From assembly GCA_027064405.1 (NCBI GenBank), contig JAMOPP010000140.1, positions 1 to 9,126 of the forward strand: a stretch of 9,126 nt of DNA. Reading direction: 5' to 3'. Under the pieces are notes generated by a model, which did not search any database, was not told the DNA's origin, and saw nothing but the letters and a program-made list of their open reading frames with translations. This DNA comes from Desulfurellales bacterium. Lineage in GTDB: Bacteria > Campylobacterota_A > Desulfurellia > Desulfurellales > Hippeaceae. Position numbers and translations under genes: made by a program. Shown here piece after piece: positions 1-7,267 of this stretch. Every line of letters begins with the position of its first letter. The first letter of the stretch is position 1.

Positions 1-825
1 TTCAACATCTTTAATTCCGCCGTTTTCGTCGTATATGGCTTTTGTAAGTTTTGAACCGAGCTGTTTTTTGATAATAGGTTTATACCCTTCTTTTAATGTA
101 GGTTTAAATACCATAAACTCGTCGGGATTAACCTTTCCTGCGACTATATTTTCACCGAGACCGTAACTTGCGTTTATAACAACGGCTTTATCAAAACCGC
201 TCTCGGTGTCTATTGAAAACATAACACCACTTGAAGCCAAATCGCTTCTTGCCATCTTTTGAATTCCCACGGAAAGCCCAACCTTGAAGTGGTCAAAATT
301 TTTATCGTATCTATATGAGGTTGCTCTTTCTGTAAAAATTGAAGCGTAGCACATCTTTGAATATTTCATAACATCTTCAACGCCTTTAACATTCAAATAT
401 GTATCCTGTTGTCCTGCAAATGAAGCATCGGGTAAATCCTCGGCTGTTGCGGAACTTCTTACGGCAACATCGCTATTTTCTTCATTGTAGATAGAGCTCA
501 ATTTTTTGTAAGCTTCTTTGATTTCATCGTAAAGATCATCCGGAAATTTTGCACTTAAAATCAAATCTCTTGCCTTTTTTGTTTTTACTTTTAAGTCGTT
601 CATATCGTGAGTATCCAAGTTTTTTAGAACCTCCTGAATAGGCTCTCTTAGGTTGTTGGAGTCTAAAAGATACCAATAGGAATCAGCCGTTAAAGCAAAT
701 CCGTAAGGCACATTTACACCCTTTGATTTTAATTCCCTTATCATTTCACCCAAAGACGCATTTTTGCCACCTACTATGCTAACATCACCTGCAGTTACCT
801 CATCAAACCACTTGATATGTTTCAC
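1..825 (-). CDS. ppsA: Phosphoenolpyruvate synthase, N-terminal part (cut by window edge)
   Basis: Converts pyruvate + ATP to PEP + AMP + phosphate, the entry step of gluconeogenesis, in the cytoplasm. The 275 visible codons are the PEP/pyruvate-binding, ATP-grasp-like N-terminal domain of a protein that is normally about 800 residues, so the phosphohistidine and C-terminal barrel domains lie beyond position 1. Visible family motifs are GGKNASLGEM (19-28), RSSATAEDLPDASFAGQQ (113-130 region), FTERATSYR (about 154-162) and SYGLGENIVAGKVNPDE (210-226). I chose the GTG start at 825 because GGGGG (835-839) sits 9 nt upstream and translation then begins K-H-I-K-W-F-D. An in-frame TTG two codons earlier is only 3 nt from the G-run. 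Pyruvate phosphate dikinase has a related N-terminus, but the SSATAEDLPDASFAGQ pattern fits PEP synthase better. The family call is secure; the start is likely. Confidence 0.95.
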   Translation of the reverse strand, partial: MKHIKWFDEVTAGDVSIVGGKNASLGEMIRELKSKGVNVPYGFALTADSYWYLLDSNNLREPIQEVLKNLDTHDMNDLKVKTKKARDLILSAKFPDDLYDEIKEAYKKLSSIYNEENSDVAVRSSATAEDLPDASFAGQQDTYLNVKGVEDVMKYSKMCYASIFTERATSYRYDKNFDHFKVGLSVGIQKMARSDLASSGVMFSIDTESGFDKAVVINASYGLGENIVAGKVNPDEFMVFKPTLKEGYKPIIKKQLGSKLTKAIYDENGGIKDVE

Positions 826-885
826 CTTCAAATACCCCCAAAGAATAAAATATAATTTCTATATGCTACACCAAAACATACGGCG

Positions 886-914
886 ATATTAACATAACAG
901 CTTCTATATTTCAA
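886..914 (-). promoter_or_regulatory. Putative sigma70-type promoter of ppsA
   Basis: On the minus strand a -35 TTGAAA (914-909) and a -10 TAATAT (891-886) are separated by exactly 17 nt. Transcription would start near 879 and give a leader of about 54 nt before the GTG at 825. This is the best-spaced candidate upstream of ppsA. It is a sequence match only; no start site has been mapped. Confidence 0.5.
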
Positions 915-1042
915 TCTTAAAAAGTCATATTATTTTTTATTTATAATGATTAGAACAAGAGATGGCTTTTGTGTATTCTTTGTGAAATTTTGTGTTACAA
1001 GATAAGAAGTTATTATGCGTTCATTTTCTATGGGCTAAAAAC

Positions 1043-1080
1043 TTATTTAAGTTGACAAATATGCTACAATTTTATAGAAA
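1043..1080 (+). promoter_or_regulatory. Putative promoter(s) of the rplU-rsfS operon
   Basis: Two overlapping readings are possible. One is an extended -10, TG-C-TACAAT (1062-1070), with a weak -35 TTATTT (1043-1048). The other is a perfect -35 TTGACA (1052-1057) with a poorer -10 TAGAAA (1075-1080) at 17-nt spacing. They predict start sites near 1077 and 1087, giving a leader of about 30-40 nt before rplU. No equally good promoter is visible inside the downstream overlapping gene junctions, so this probably drives the whole seven-gene operon. Confidence 0.55.
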
Positions 1081-1097
1081 CCTAAACTGTAGTTTCT
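1076..1097 (+). other. Small hairpin at the 5' end of the rplU leader
   Basis: AGAAAC (1076-1081) and GTTTCT (1092-1097) form a 6-bp stem with a 10-nt loop at the predicted 5' end of the operon mRNA. The rplU ribosome binding site GGAGGAG (1104-1110) lies 6 nt beyond it and remains unpaired. It could stabilise the mRNA or belong to an L21 autoregulatory leader, as is known for rplU leaders in Bacilli, but it is short and may be chance. Confidence 0.3.
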
Positions 1098-1115
1098 TAA
1101 AATGGAGGAGTACCT

Positions 1116-1415
1116 ATGTTTGCTGTTATTGAAACAGGTTCTAAACAGTATATCGTAAAAGAAGGCGATATTGTTAGAGTTGAAAAATTACCTTTTGAAA
1201 AAGGCGAAGAGATTGAATTTGACAAGGTCTTAATGGCCGGAGACAAAATAGGGACACCGTATGTGGACGGTGCGAAGGTTAAAGCCAAATTGGTAACCAA
1301 TGCAAAGGCTAAAAAGATTATTGTATTCAAATACAAGAAAAGAAAGGGTTATACAAAAAAACAGGGACACAGACAGGATTTTAGCCAGATTCAGATAACC
1401 CAAATTATTGCTTAA
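1116..1415 (+). CDS. rplU: 50S ribosomal protein L21
   Basis: A structural protein of the large ribosomal subunit that binds 23S rRNA. The 99-residue product has the usual length (about 100) and the family N-terminus MFAVIETGSKQY, with KEGD at 16-19. Near the C-terminus are the basic KYKKRKGY stretch and the GHRQ signature (about 73-87). The ATG at 1116 follows a strong GGAGGAG site (1104-1110) at 5-nt spacing. It is the first gene of the seven-gene operon and lies 21 nt from rpmA, its usual partner. Many bacteria keep rplU-rpmA-obg together, which links ribosome synthesis to the assembly GTPase. Function and start are secure. Confidence 0.98.
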   Translation: MFAVIETGSKQYIVKEGDIVRVEKLPFEKGEEIEFDKVLMAGDKIGTPYVDGAKVKAKLVTNAKAKKIIVFKYKKRKGYTKKQGHRQDFSQIQITQIIA

Positions 1416-1436
1416 AAGATTAGGAGGCTTATTTAA

Positions 1437-1685
1437 ATGGCACATAAAAAAGGTTTAGGTAGTAGTAAGAACGGAAGAGATAGTATAGGAAAGCGACTTG
1501 GCTTAAAAAGGGGAGACGGGCAACCGGTTAACGCAGGAGAGATTCTTGTAAGGCAGCGCGGTACAAAATGGCACCCCGGGACTAATACGGGAAGAGGAAG
1601 GGACGATACCCTTTTTGCATTGATTGAAGGTAAAGTTAAATTTGAAGATAAACAGGGCAAGAAAGTAGTCAGCGTTTATCCATAA
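1437..1685 (+). CDS. rpmA: 50S ribosomal protein L27
   Basis: A large-subunit protein whose flexible N-terminal tail reaches the peptidyl-transferase centre. The 82-residue product begins directly with MAHKKGLGSSKNGRDS. It therefore lacks the cleavable N-terminal extension found in Firmicutes L27, in keeping with a Gram-negative host. The family signature RQRGTKWHPG is at 39-48, followed by NTGRGRDDTLFAL. AGGAGG precedes the ATG at good spacing. Its TAA overlaps the obg ATG by one base (TAATG at 1683-1687), so obg translation is probably coupled to rpmA. Confidence 0.98.
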   Translation: MAHKKGLGSSKNGRDSIGKRLGLKRGDGQPVNAGEILVRQRGTKWHPGTNTGRGRDDTLFALIEGKVKFEDKQGKKVVSVYP

Positions 1686-2647
1686 TGTTTGCAGATTATG
1701 CCAAAATCTCAGTTAAAGCCGGAGATGGTGGCAACGGTATAATAAGTTTCAGAAGGGAAAAATATGCACCAAAGGGCGGTCCTGACGGTGGCAACGGGGG
1801 ATTTGGCGGTAATATTGTTTTTAGAGCCTCGAAGGATGAGAATACTCTGAGGTTGTTTCGTTTTAAACGGATTTTTAAAGCCGAGAACGGCTCCGCCGGT
1901 GGTTCAAACAACAAAACGGGCAAGAGCGGTAAAGACAAAATTATAATTGTTCCTGTTGGGGCTATTGTCAAAGATTTAGACGGGAATGTATTGGCGGATT
2001 TGAATGAAAATAATCAAACTGCAATTATAGCAAAGGGTGGTAGAGGCGGACTTGGCAATGCCGCTTTTACCTCTTCAACAAACAGGGCGCCGAGATTTGC
2101 CAAAGAGGGAGAGAAAGGCGAAGAGTTGAATCTTGTAGTGGAGCTTAAACTGCTTGCTGATGTCGGTTTGGTTGGTTTTCCGAATGCAGGTAAATCTTCT
2201 TTTATAAGGGCTGTTTCAGATGCTAAACCTCAAATAGCAGATTATCCTTTTACTACTTTGGAACCGCACCTTGGATATGTTGAAGGTTATGACAATAAGG
2301 ACTTTATTGTAGCTGATATACCGGGAATCATAGAAGGAGCAAGCGGTGGCAAGGGTTTAGGTTTAAGATTTTTAAGACACATAGAAAGGACAACCATCCT
2401 TCTTTTTGTGTTGGATATTACGGATGAACCCTTAAAGTCGTTTAATAAGCTTTTAAAAGAACTTGAAAGTTATAATATGGATATTTTGAGTAAAAAAAGA
2501 GCAATAGTTTTAAATAAAATAGATATTTTGGACGAAGATAGAGAAAGGTATGCATACGAATTTAAAGATGAAAATCTTTTTTTTATAAGTGCTTTAAAAA
2601 AGACAAATTTAAATGAGCTTCTTATATGGATAAGCAAGAATTTATAA
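1685..2647 (+). CDS. obg: Ribosome-assembly GTPase Obg/CgtA, short form
   Basis: An essential P-loop GTPase that binds the large ribosomal subunit precursor and links assembly to growth state. Residues 1-158 are the glycine-rich Obg fold (AGDGGNG, GGPDGGNGG, KGGRGGLGN). The G domain follows: G1 GFPNAGKS at 164-171, switch region YPFTTLEP at 187-194, G3 DIPG at 211-214, G4 NKID at 277-280 and G5 SAL at 302-304. The 320-residue protein stops right after the G domain, so it lacks the variable C-terminal domain present in many longer Obg proteins (about 340-430 residues). There is no sign of frameshift; the end is clean and overlaps proB by 22 nt. Its start lies in the TAATG junction with rpmA. 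Confidence 0.97.
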   Translation: MFADYAKISVKAGDGGNGIISFRREKYAPKGGPDGGNGGFGGNIVFRASKDENTLRLFRFKRIFKAENGSAGGSNNKTGKSGKDKIIIVPVGAIVKDLDGNVLADLNENNQTAIIAKGGRGGLGNAAFTSSTNRAPRFAKEGEKGEELNLVVELKLLADVGLVGFPNAGKSSFIRAVSDAKPQIADYPFTTLEPHLGYVEGYDNKDFIVADIPGIIEGASGGKGLGLRFLRHIERTTILLFVLDITDEPLKSFNKLLKELESYNMDILSKKRAIVLNKIDILDEDRERYAYEFKDENLFFISALKKTNLNELLIWISKNL

Positions 2648-3753
2648 AAAAGCTTAAATCTTCAGAAACCATAGTTATCAAAATAGGTTCTGCCGTAGTA
2701 TCAAAGGATAATTCCATAGATTTTGCAATTCTTAAATCAATCGTTTCAGATGTTGTTTATCTTGTAGAAGAATTATCAAAAAATGTCGTAATTGTTTCAA
2801 GCGGTGCTGTAGCAGGCGGTATGGGCGTTATGGGGATTAAAAAAAGACCGGATAACATTGTTCATCAGCAGGCTTTGGCGTCGATAGGTCAGCCTGTTCT
2901 TATGGATACCTACGGCAAATTTTTTAAAGATTTCCGGCGCACTGTATCTCAGGTTTTGATAACCATAGATGATATACAAAACAGAAGAAGATTTATAAAT
3001 GCAAAAAATAGCTTAAATACGCTTTTAAAGTGGAATATAATACCAATTGTGAACGAGAATGATACCGTTGTGGTTAAAGAGTTGAAGATTGGCGATAATG
3101 ATAATTTATCATCCTATATAGTTAATCTTGTTGAAGCTGATGCCTTAATCATACTGACAAATGTTGACGGTGTTTACAATAAGAATCCGAGATTTAAAGA
3201 CGCCAAAATAATAGAATGTATAAACAGCAAAAATAAGGATGACTTTGATGATTTGGAAGGTGTCGGAAACTTAGGCTCAGGCGGTATTAAAAGCAAAATA
3301 GAATCGGGTTTAAAGGTTGCCCGGATGGGGAAACTTGCCGTTGTGATAAATGGCAAAAAAGAGCATTCTATCAGAGATGTTTTTACAGACTGCAACTTTC
3401 CGAAAACCGTTTTTGAACCTTTTAATCTACCTGTAACATCAAAGAAATCCTGGATTGAGAATTGTTCAACAAGCGGTGTTGTCGTTATTGATAACGGTGC
3501 GGTTAAGAGCATAAAGCACAGTAAAAGCCTTTTGGCAAGCGGTATAGATAAGGTTTACGGAACCTTTGGAAGAGGTGATATTATCAATATAGAATCAGGA
3601 GAAGGTACGCTTATAGCAAAGGGTGTTACAAATTACGACTCACTGGAGATAGAAAAGATTAAAAAAAGACATTCGTCTGACATAACGGAAATTTTGGGAT
3701 ACAAATATTCTAACGATGTTGTTCATATTAACAATATGATTGTGTTTGAATAA
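2626..3753 (+). CDS. proB: Glutamate 5-kinase
   Basis: Phosphorylates L-glutamate to gamma-glutamyl phosphate, the first and usually proline-inhibited step of proline synthesis. The 375-residue protein has the full two-domain form. The amino-acid kinase domain carries KIGS (19-22), VSSGAVAGG (57-65), NENDT (143-147), GDNDNL (156-161), LTNVDGVY (177-184) and LGSGGIKSK (216-224). A C-terminal PUA domain covers about 280-370. The ATG at 2626 lies inside the last 22 nt of obg, and the only upstream ribosome-binding sequence is weak (GAG). Translation is therefore probably coupled to obg. proA follows 9 nt downstream, so the two proline enzymes that handle a labile intermediate are made together. 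Confidence 0.97.
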   Translation: MDKQEFIKKLKSSETIVIKIGSAVVSKDNSIDFAILKSIVSDVVYLVEELSKNVVIVSSGAVAGGMGVMGIKKRPDNIVHQQALASIGQPVLMDTYGKFFKDFRRTVSQVLITIDDIQNRRRFINAKNSLNTLLKWNIIPIVNENDTVVVKELKIGDNDNLSSYIVNLVEADALIILTNVDGVYNKNPRFKDAKIIECINSKNKDDFDDLEGVGNLGSGGIKSKIESGLKVARMGKLAVVINGKKEHSIRDVFTDCNFPKTVFEPFNLPVTSKKSWIENCSTSGVVVIDNGAVKSIKHSKSLLASGIDKVYGTFGRGDIINIESGEGTLIAKGVTNYDSLEIEKIKKRHSSDITEILGYKYSNDVVHINNMIVFE

Positions 3754-3762
3754 GGAGAGTCT

Positions 3763-5016
3763 ATGCTAAAAGAGAGGGTTAATGATATTTGCAGAAGTGC
3801 AAAAGATGCTTTTTTAGAACTTGCAAACATTGATGAATCCAAGATTAATGCCACATTGACTACACTAAAAGAATATATTGAATCAAGCAGAGAAAGCATA
3901 AAAAGAGCGAACCTGATAGATTTTAACAACGCAAGAGAAAATAACCTTAAAAGTGCATTGTTGGACAGATTGCTTTTGAATGATAAAAGAATAGACGGTA
4001 TGATAGAATCGATAGAAGTTTTAGTATCGTTAAAAAGCCCGGTAGGCGAGGTTATAGAGGGATACAGACTTGAAAACGGATTGAATATAGAAAAAACAAG
4101 GGTGCCTATCGGTGTGATAGGAATTATATATGAGTCGAGACCGAATGTAACAATAGATGCTGCCACTCTATGTTTAAAATCCTCAAATTGTTCCGTTTTG
4201 CGTGGCGGGAAAGAGGCTTTTAATACCAATAAAATTCTTGTCTCAATGATAAAAAAAGCTTTAAAGGAAAACGGATTGGATGAAAATTGTGTCGGTTTTA
4301 TAGATGATACGGATAGAAAAGGTGTTGCGTATCTTTCAAGTGCAGATAGGTATATTGATGCCATTATTCCGCGTGGCGGAGAGGGCTTGATAAAATTTGT
4401 CTCAGACAATGCAACCGTTCCTGTTATAAAACACGACAAGGGCTTGTGCCATACATACATAGATTGCGATGCCGATATAAAAAAAGCGCTTGATATAGCC
4501 TATAATGCAAAAGTTCAAAGACCGGGAGTCTGCAATGCGATGGAAACCCTTCTTGTGCATAAGGATGTGGCAAATCAATTTTTGCCTAAATTCTATGAAT
4601 TAATGAAAGATGCCTCTGTTGAATTAAGGGGTTGCGAAAAAACCTGCGAGATTTTACAGGATATAGAAAAAGCCACCGAAGAAGATTGGGAAACGGAGTA
4701 CCTTGATTTAATATTATCCGTAAAAGTTGTGGATAGTATCGATGAAGCCATAAGCCACATAAATTTGTACGGCTCTTCTCATTCCGAAGCCATAGTTACT
4801 GAAAACTACCAAAATGCGGAAGATTTTTTAAACAGGGTTGATGCCTCATGCGTTTATGTTAATGCGTCAACAAGGTTTACCGACGGCGGTGTTTTCGGTA
4901 TGGGTGCAGAGATAGGAATAAGCACAAATAAACTGCACGCAAGAGGTCCTGTGGGATTAAAGGAGCTAACGATTTACAAATATAAAATAAGAGGAAACGG
5001 GCAAATTAGAGAGTGA
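3763..5016 (+). CDS. proA: Gamma-glutamyl phosphate reductase
   Basis: NADPH-dependent reduction of gamma-glutamyl phosphate to glutamate-5-semialdehyde, the second step of proline synthesis. The 417-residue product matches the family length. Visible features are VPIGVIGIIYESRPNV (114-129), the LRGGKEA nucleotide-binding stretch (146-152), the catalytic cysteine Cys257 in QRPGVCNAMET, and the ProA signature around 323-344 (VDSIDEAISHINLYGSSHSE). A conserved RFTDGG...GAEIGIST stretch follows at 371-388 with LHARGPVGL at 391-399. The AAGGAGAG site before the ATG is good. Its TGA overlaps the nadD start by 4 nt (GTGA, 5013-5016). Confidence 0.98.
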   Translation: MLKERVNDICRSAKDAFLELANIDESKINATLTTLKEYIESSRESIKRANLIDFNNARENNLKSALLDRLLLNDKRIDGMIESIEVLVSLKSPVGEVIEGYRLENGLNIEKTRVPIGVIGIIYESRPNVTIDAATLCLKSSNCSVLRGGKEAFNTNKILVSMIKKALKENGLDENCVGFIDDTDRKGVAYLSSADRYIDAIIPRGGEGLIKFVSDNATVPVIKHDKGLCHTYIDCDADIKKALDIAYNAKVQRPGVCNAMETLLVHKDVANQFLPKFYELMKDASVELRGCEKTCEILQDIEKATEEDWETEYLDLILSVKVVDSIDEAISHINLYGSSHSEAIVTENYQNAEDFLNRVDASCVYVNASTRFTDGGVFGMGAEIGISTNKLHARGPVGLKELTIYKYKIRGNGQIRE

Positions 5017-5645
5017 GAATAGGAATTTTCGGGGGAACTTTCAATCCTATACATATAGCTCATATCAGAAGTGCCGTGAGTGTTTACGAGACATTTATGC
5101 TTGATAAAATTATTTTTGTACCGACCGGCATTCCGCCCCACAAAAAGAAATCTGTTGCAGACAAGGTTTTAAGATACAAAATGGTGGAAATGGCAATTGA
5201 AGGTATTGATTTTTTTGATATATCGCGTATAGAGATTGACAAAAACTCCATAAACTACAGCATAGAAACCGTTCAATCATTAAAAAAACAATATGTTAAC
5301 GATAATCTGTTTTTTATAGTTGGAACGGATGCCTTTTACTGTTTGGATTCCTGGAAAGACCACATCAACCTTACAAAGATGATTTCTTTTATACTTATGC
5401 GAAGGCCGGAATATAATTTAAAACCCATTATAGATAAATATCAAAACGAATTAAATTTTCAAGAAGTAAAAGAGTGCAAGAAATATGAATTTAAGAAGCA
5501 GGCGGTTTATGTACACACCCCTGAGGCTTTTGATATATCTTCAAGTATGATAAGGGAGAGGATTAAAGAAAATAAAAATATCCGGTATCTTGTGCCGGAA
5601 AGAGTGGAAAATTTTATAAAAGAAAGGGGGATGTATAAAATATGA
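5013..5645 (+). CDS. nadD: Nicotinate-nucleotide adenylyltransferase
   Basis: Transfers AMP from ATP to nicotinate mononucleotide to make deamido-NAD, a required step of de novo and salvage NAD synthesis. The 210-residue protein has the Rossmann-type nucleotidyltransferase fold. It shows GGTFNPIHIAH (7-17) with the ATP-phosphate-binding His14 and His17, PPHKKK at 41-46, GTDAF at 104-108, and the C-terminal ISSSMIR (175-181), equivalent to the family ISSTxIR. The GTG start at 5013 overlaps the proA stop (GTGA). No strong ribosome-binding site lies next to it, so reinitiation by ribosomes leaving proA is likely. The pairing with rsfS is common in bacteria. Confidence 0.97.
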   Translation: MRIGIFGGTFNPIHIAHIRSAVSVYETFMLDKIIFVPTGIPPHKKKSVADKVLRYKMVEMAIEGIDFFDISRIEIDKNSINYSIETVQSLKKQYVNDNLFFIVGTDAFYCLDSWKDHINLTKMISFILMRRPEYNLKPIIDKYQNELNFQEVKECKKYEFKKQAVYVHTPEAFDISSSMIRERIKENKNIRYLVPERVENFIKERGMYKI

Positions 5646-5956
5646 AAGACGATATTGTAGCAATTTTAGAGGAAAAAAAGGTCGAAGATATTGAGGTTGT
5701 TGATGTTAGAACCCGTTCTGCATTTTTTGATTATTTTATAATAGGAACGGTTGAATCCCACAAACAGTCAGATGCAGTTGTGGATGAACTTAAGAAAGGA
5801 GCAATCAGGATTCACCATATAGAATCAACAAAAGAAAGCGGTTGGACACTTATAGACTGTTTTGATGTTATTGTGCATCTTTTTACGCCTGAGAAAAGAA
5901 GGGAGTATGACTTGGATTCTTTGTGGAAAAATACACTCAAGACCTTAAATCCATAG
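5642..5956 (+). CDS. rsfS: Ribosomal silencing factor RsfS
   Basis: Binds L14 on the large subunit and blocks joining of the small subunit when nutrients are scarce. The 104-residue product matches the family (DUF143/Iojap) in length and motifs: DYFIIGT (30-36), the GWTLIDCFDVIVHLF segment (67-81), and the EKRREYDLDSLW tail (84-95). The ATG overlaps the nadD stop by 4 nt (ATGA, 5642-5645), with an AAAGGGGG tract upstream as ribosome-binding site. It is the last gene of the operon. Its final 20 bp overlap tail-to-tail with speB on the other strand, and no intrinsic terminator is visible between them. In many genomes rlmH follows here; it is absent. Confidence 0.96.
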   Translation: MKDDIVAILEEKKVEDIEVVDVRTRSAFFDYFIIGTVESHKQSDAVVDELKKGAIRIHHIESTKESGWTLIDCFDVIVHLFTPEKRREYDLDSLWKNTLKTLNP

Positions 5957-6776
5957 CAAGCAGAAGCTCTCGCACTGCACTTGCCGCCGTAACGCTTGAT
6001 ACACCTGAATTATCATAGTGCGGGGATAACTCGACAACATCCGCACCAACAATATTCGAGTGTTGCAAAAGTTGCAGAAGATTGACCAACTCTTTGTATG
6101 TAACACCGCCGGGTTCAGGTGTGCCGGTTCCACAAAAAATTGAAGGGTCAAGAACATCTAAATCCAAACTCACATAAAGCGGTCTATCGCCTATTATTTC
6201 TAAATATTCCTCTGCCTTTGAAAAATCAAAAAGACACATATTTTTATCTCTAAACGGCAAAAACTTATCGGATTTATTTAGACTCCTTATGCCAAGTTGA
6301 TACAGATTTTCAAAGCCGATAATCTCTGCAACCCTTCTCATAACGCTTGCATGAGAAAGTTTTTCACCTCTATACGAATCGATTAAATCGCTGTGAGCGT
6401 CAATATGTAAAACCGTTAAATCCTTATATTTTTTATAAACGGATTTTATGATGGGGTAGGTTATCAAATGCTCTCCACCAATTGAAAGAAGTTTTTTTCT
6501 GCCTTTTAAAAATTTATAGCTGAAGGATTCAATTATATGCAGATTAAATTCTTTATCTCCGAAACTTAAGGGAATATCCTGCATATCGCATATTTTTATA
6601 TCCCTTAAATCTTTATTTAAATAGGGGCTGTATGATTCTATCCCGTAGGATGCCTCCCTTATTGCATTGGGGGCAAATCGCGAGCCCGGACGAAACGAGG
6701 ATGTTCCGTCGTAGGGCACTCCCGCAATTATAAAATTTGCCTTCTCAAACGAATGATTTGCACAGTAAAAATTCAT
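5937..6776 (-). CDS. speB: Agmatinase (agmatine ureohydrolase)
   Basis: Hydrolyses agmatine to putrescine and urea with a binuclear Mn centre. The 279-residue protein shows the ureohydrolase metal ligands: GGEH (100-103), DAHSD (126-130) and the SLDLDVLDP block (203-211). It also has GTGTPEPGG (216-224), typical of the arginase/agmatinase family, and Glu249 in VVEL. The start is the ATG at 6776, sharing one base with the pdaD stop (TAATG, 6778-6774). A longer in-frame start at 6890 would add 38 residues lying wholly within pdaD and without family similarity, so I reject it. Agmatinase rather than arginase or another ureohydrolase is inferred mainly from the adjacent arginine decarboxylase, which makes its substrate. 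Confidence 0.92.
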   Translation of the reverse strand: MNFYCANHSFEKANFIIAGVPYDGTSSFRPGSRFAPNAIREASYGIESYSPYLNKDLRDIKICDMQDIPLSFGDKEFNLHIIESFSYKFLKGRKKLLSIGGEHLITYPIIKSVYKKYKDLTVLHIDAHSDLIDSYRGEKLSHASVMRRVAEIIGFENLYQLGIRSLNKSDKFLPFRDKNMCLFDFSKAEEYLEIIGDRPLYVSLDLDVLDPSIFCGTGTPEPGGVTYKELVNLLQLLQHSNIVGADVVELSPHYDNSGVSSVTAASAVRELLLAMDLRS

Positions 6777-7249
6777 TATTCCCACCACAAAACCACGCAG
6801 GCAAAAGCCGAGCCGTGTTCTACAACAGTGTGGCTTACTGCTATGCTCTCTATTCTTTCTATTTCGTAATTTCTGTAGCTCATTCCCCATTCTGTCATTT
6901 TTATTACATACTCTTCGGCTTCCTGCTTAGTTATTCCTTCCTTTTCATATTCCATAATGAGACCGTTTTTTGTTTTGTCTTTAGGGATGCCTATTGCAAC
7001 AGCAGCAGATATAATCTCTGATTTTTTGCTTGATGTAATTGATGCATATGCCACAGGCACTAAACTTCCAAGTGGCAATGTAATTGAATCCTTTTGCTTG
7101 CAGAAAGGCGGAAGAATAGAGCTCATTCTTACTAAGTTTGTATTTCCCACGCCACTCTTTATGAGTGAGGCATCAAATGCATTAAGCTCACTAAACCCCT
7201 CGGCAGATGCGGCTTTTAAAGAATAAATATTCGGAACTTGTCTAAACAT
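6776..7249 (-). CDS. pdaD: Pyruvoyl-dependent arginine decarboxylase proenzyme
   Basis: Decarboxylates L-arginine to agmatine using a covalent pyruvoyl group made by self-cleavage rather than PLP. The 157-residue product carries the hallmark MSSILPP (42-48). Cleavage is expected between Ser43 and Ser44, with Ser44 becoming the pyruvoyl group. Asn38 and Glu100 keep the same distances from the cleavage serine as Asn47 and Glu109 do in the Methanocaldococcus jannaschii enzyme (Ser52/Ser53). IGIPKDK (86-92) is also typical. The ATG at 7249 is 18 nt after the speD stop, with an AAGGGG ribosome-binding site, and its TAA overlaps the speB ATG. The next gene consumes its product. Best known from archaea and Chlamydia, it occurs in scattered bacteria. 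Function is confident. Confidence 0.94.
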   Translation of the reverse strand: MFRQVPNIYSLKAASAEGFSELNAFDASLIKSGVGNTNLVRMSSILPPFCKQKDSITLPLGSLVPVAYASITSSKKSEIISAAVAIGIPKDKTKNGLIMEYEKEGITKQEAEEYVIKMTEWGMSYRNYEIERIESIAVSHTVVEHGSAFACVVLWWE

Positions 7250-7267
7250 ATTTATTTAACCCCTTAT

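Noticed and set aside
942..947. TATAAT on the plus strand as another operon promoter
   Set aside because: No -35-like sequence at 16-18 nt upstream, and it lies 170 nt from rplU with a better candidate in between.
861..1068. 10-bp direct repeat ATATGCTACA at 861-870 and 1059-1068
   Set aside because: A single short AT-rich repeat in an AT-rich genome. One copy is the extended -10 of rplU and the other has no matching promoter context, so chance is the simpler explanation.
1696..1971. Pro/Leu-rich minus-strand frame opposite obg
   Set aside because: It is a mirror of the glycine-rich Obg repeats (Gly codons read in antisense give Pro/Ala), not a gene.
3723..4460. Long open frame on the minus strand opposite proA and the end of proB (245 codons)
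   Set aside because: It is fully antisense to a well-conserved proA, has no family resemblance, and is Ser/Leu/Ile-rich as expected of a shadow frame.
6777..6890. 38-residue N-terminal extension of speB
   Set aside because: It lies wholly inside pdaD. The ATG at 6776 in the TAATG junction gives the usual agmatinase N-terminus (GVPYDGTSS soon after the start).
6737..7226. Plus-strand open frames across speB/pdaD (6737-7021 and 6957-7226)
   Set aside because: They are antisense to clearly identified pdaD and speB, with no motifs and no ribosome-binding sites.
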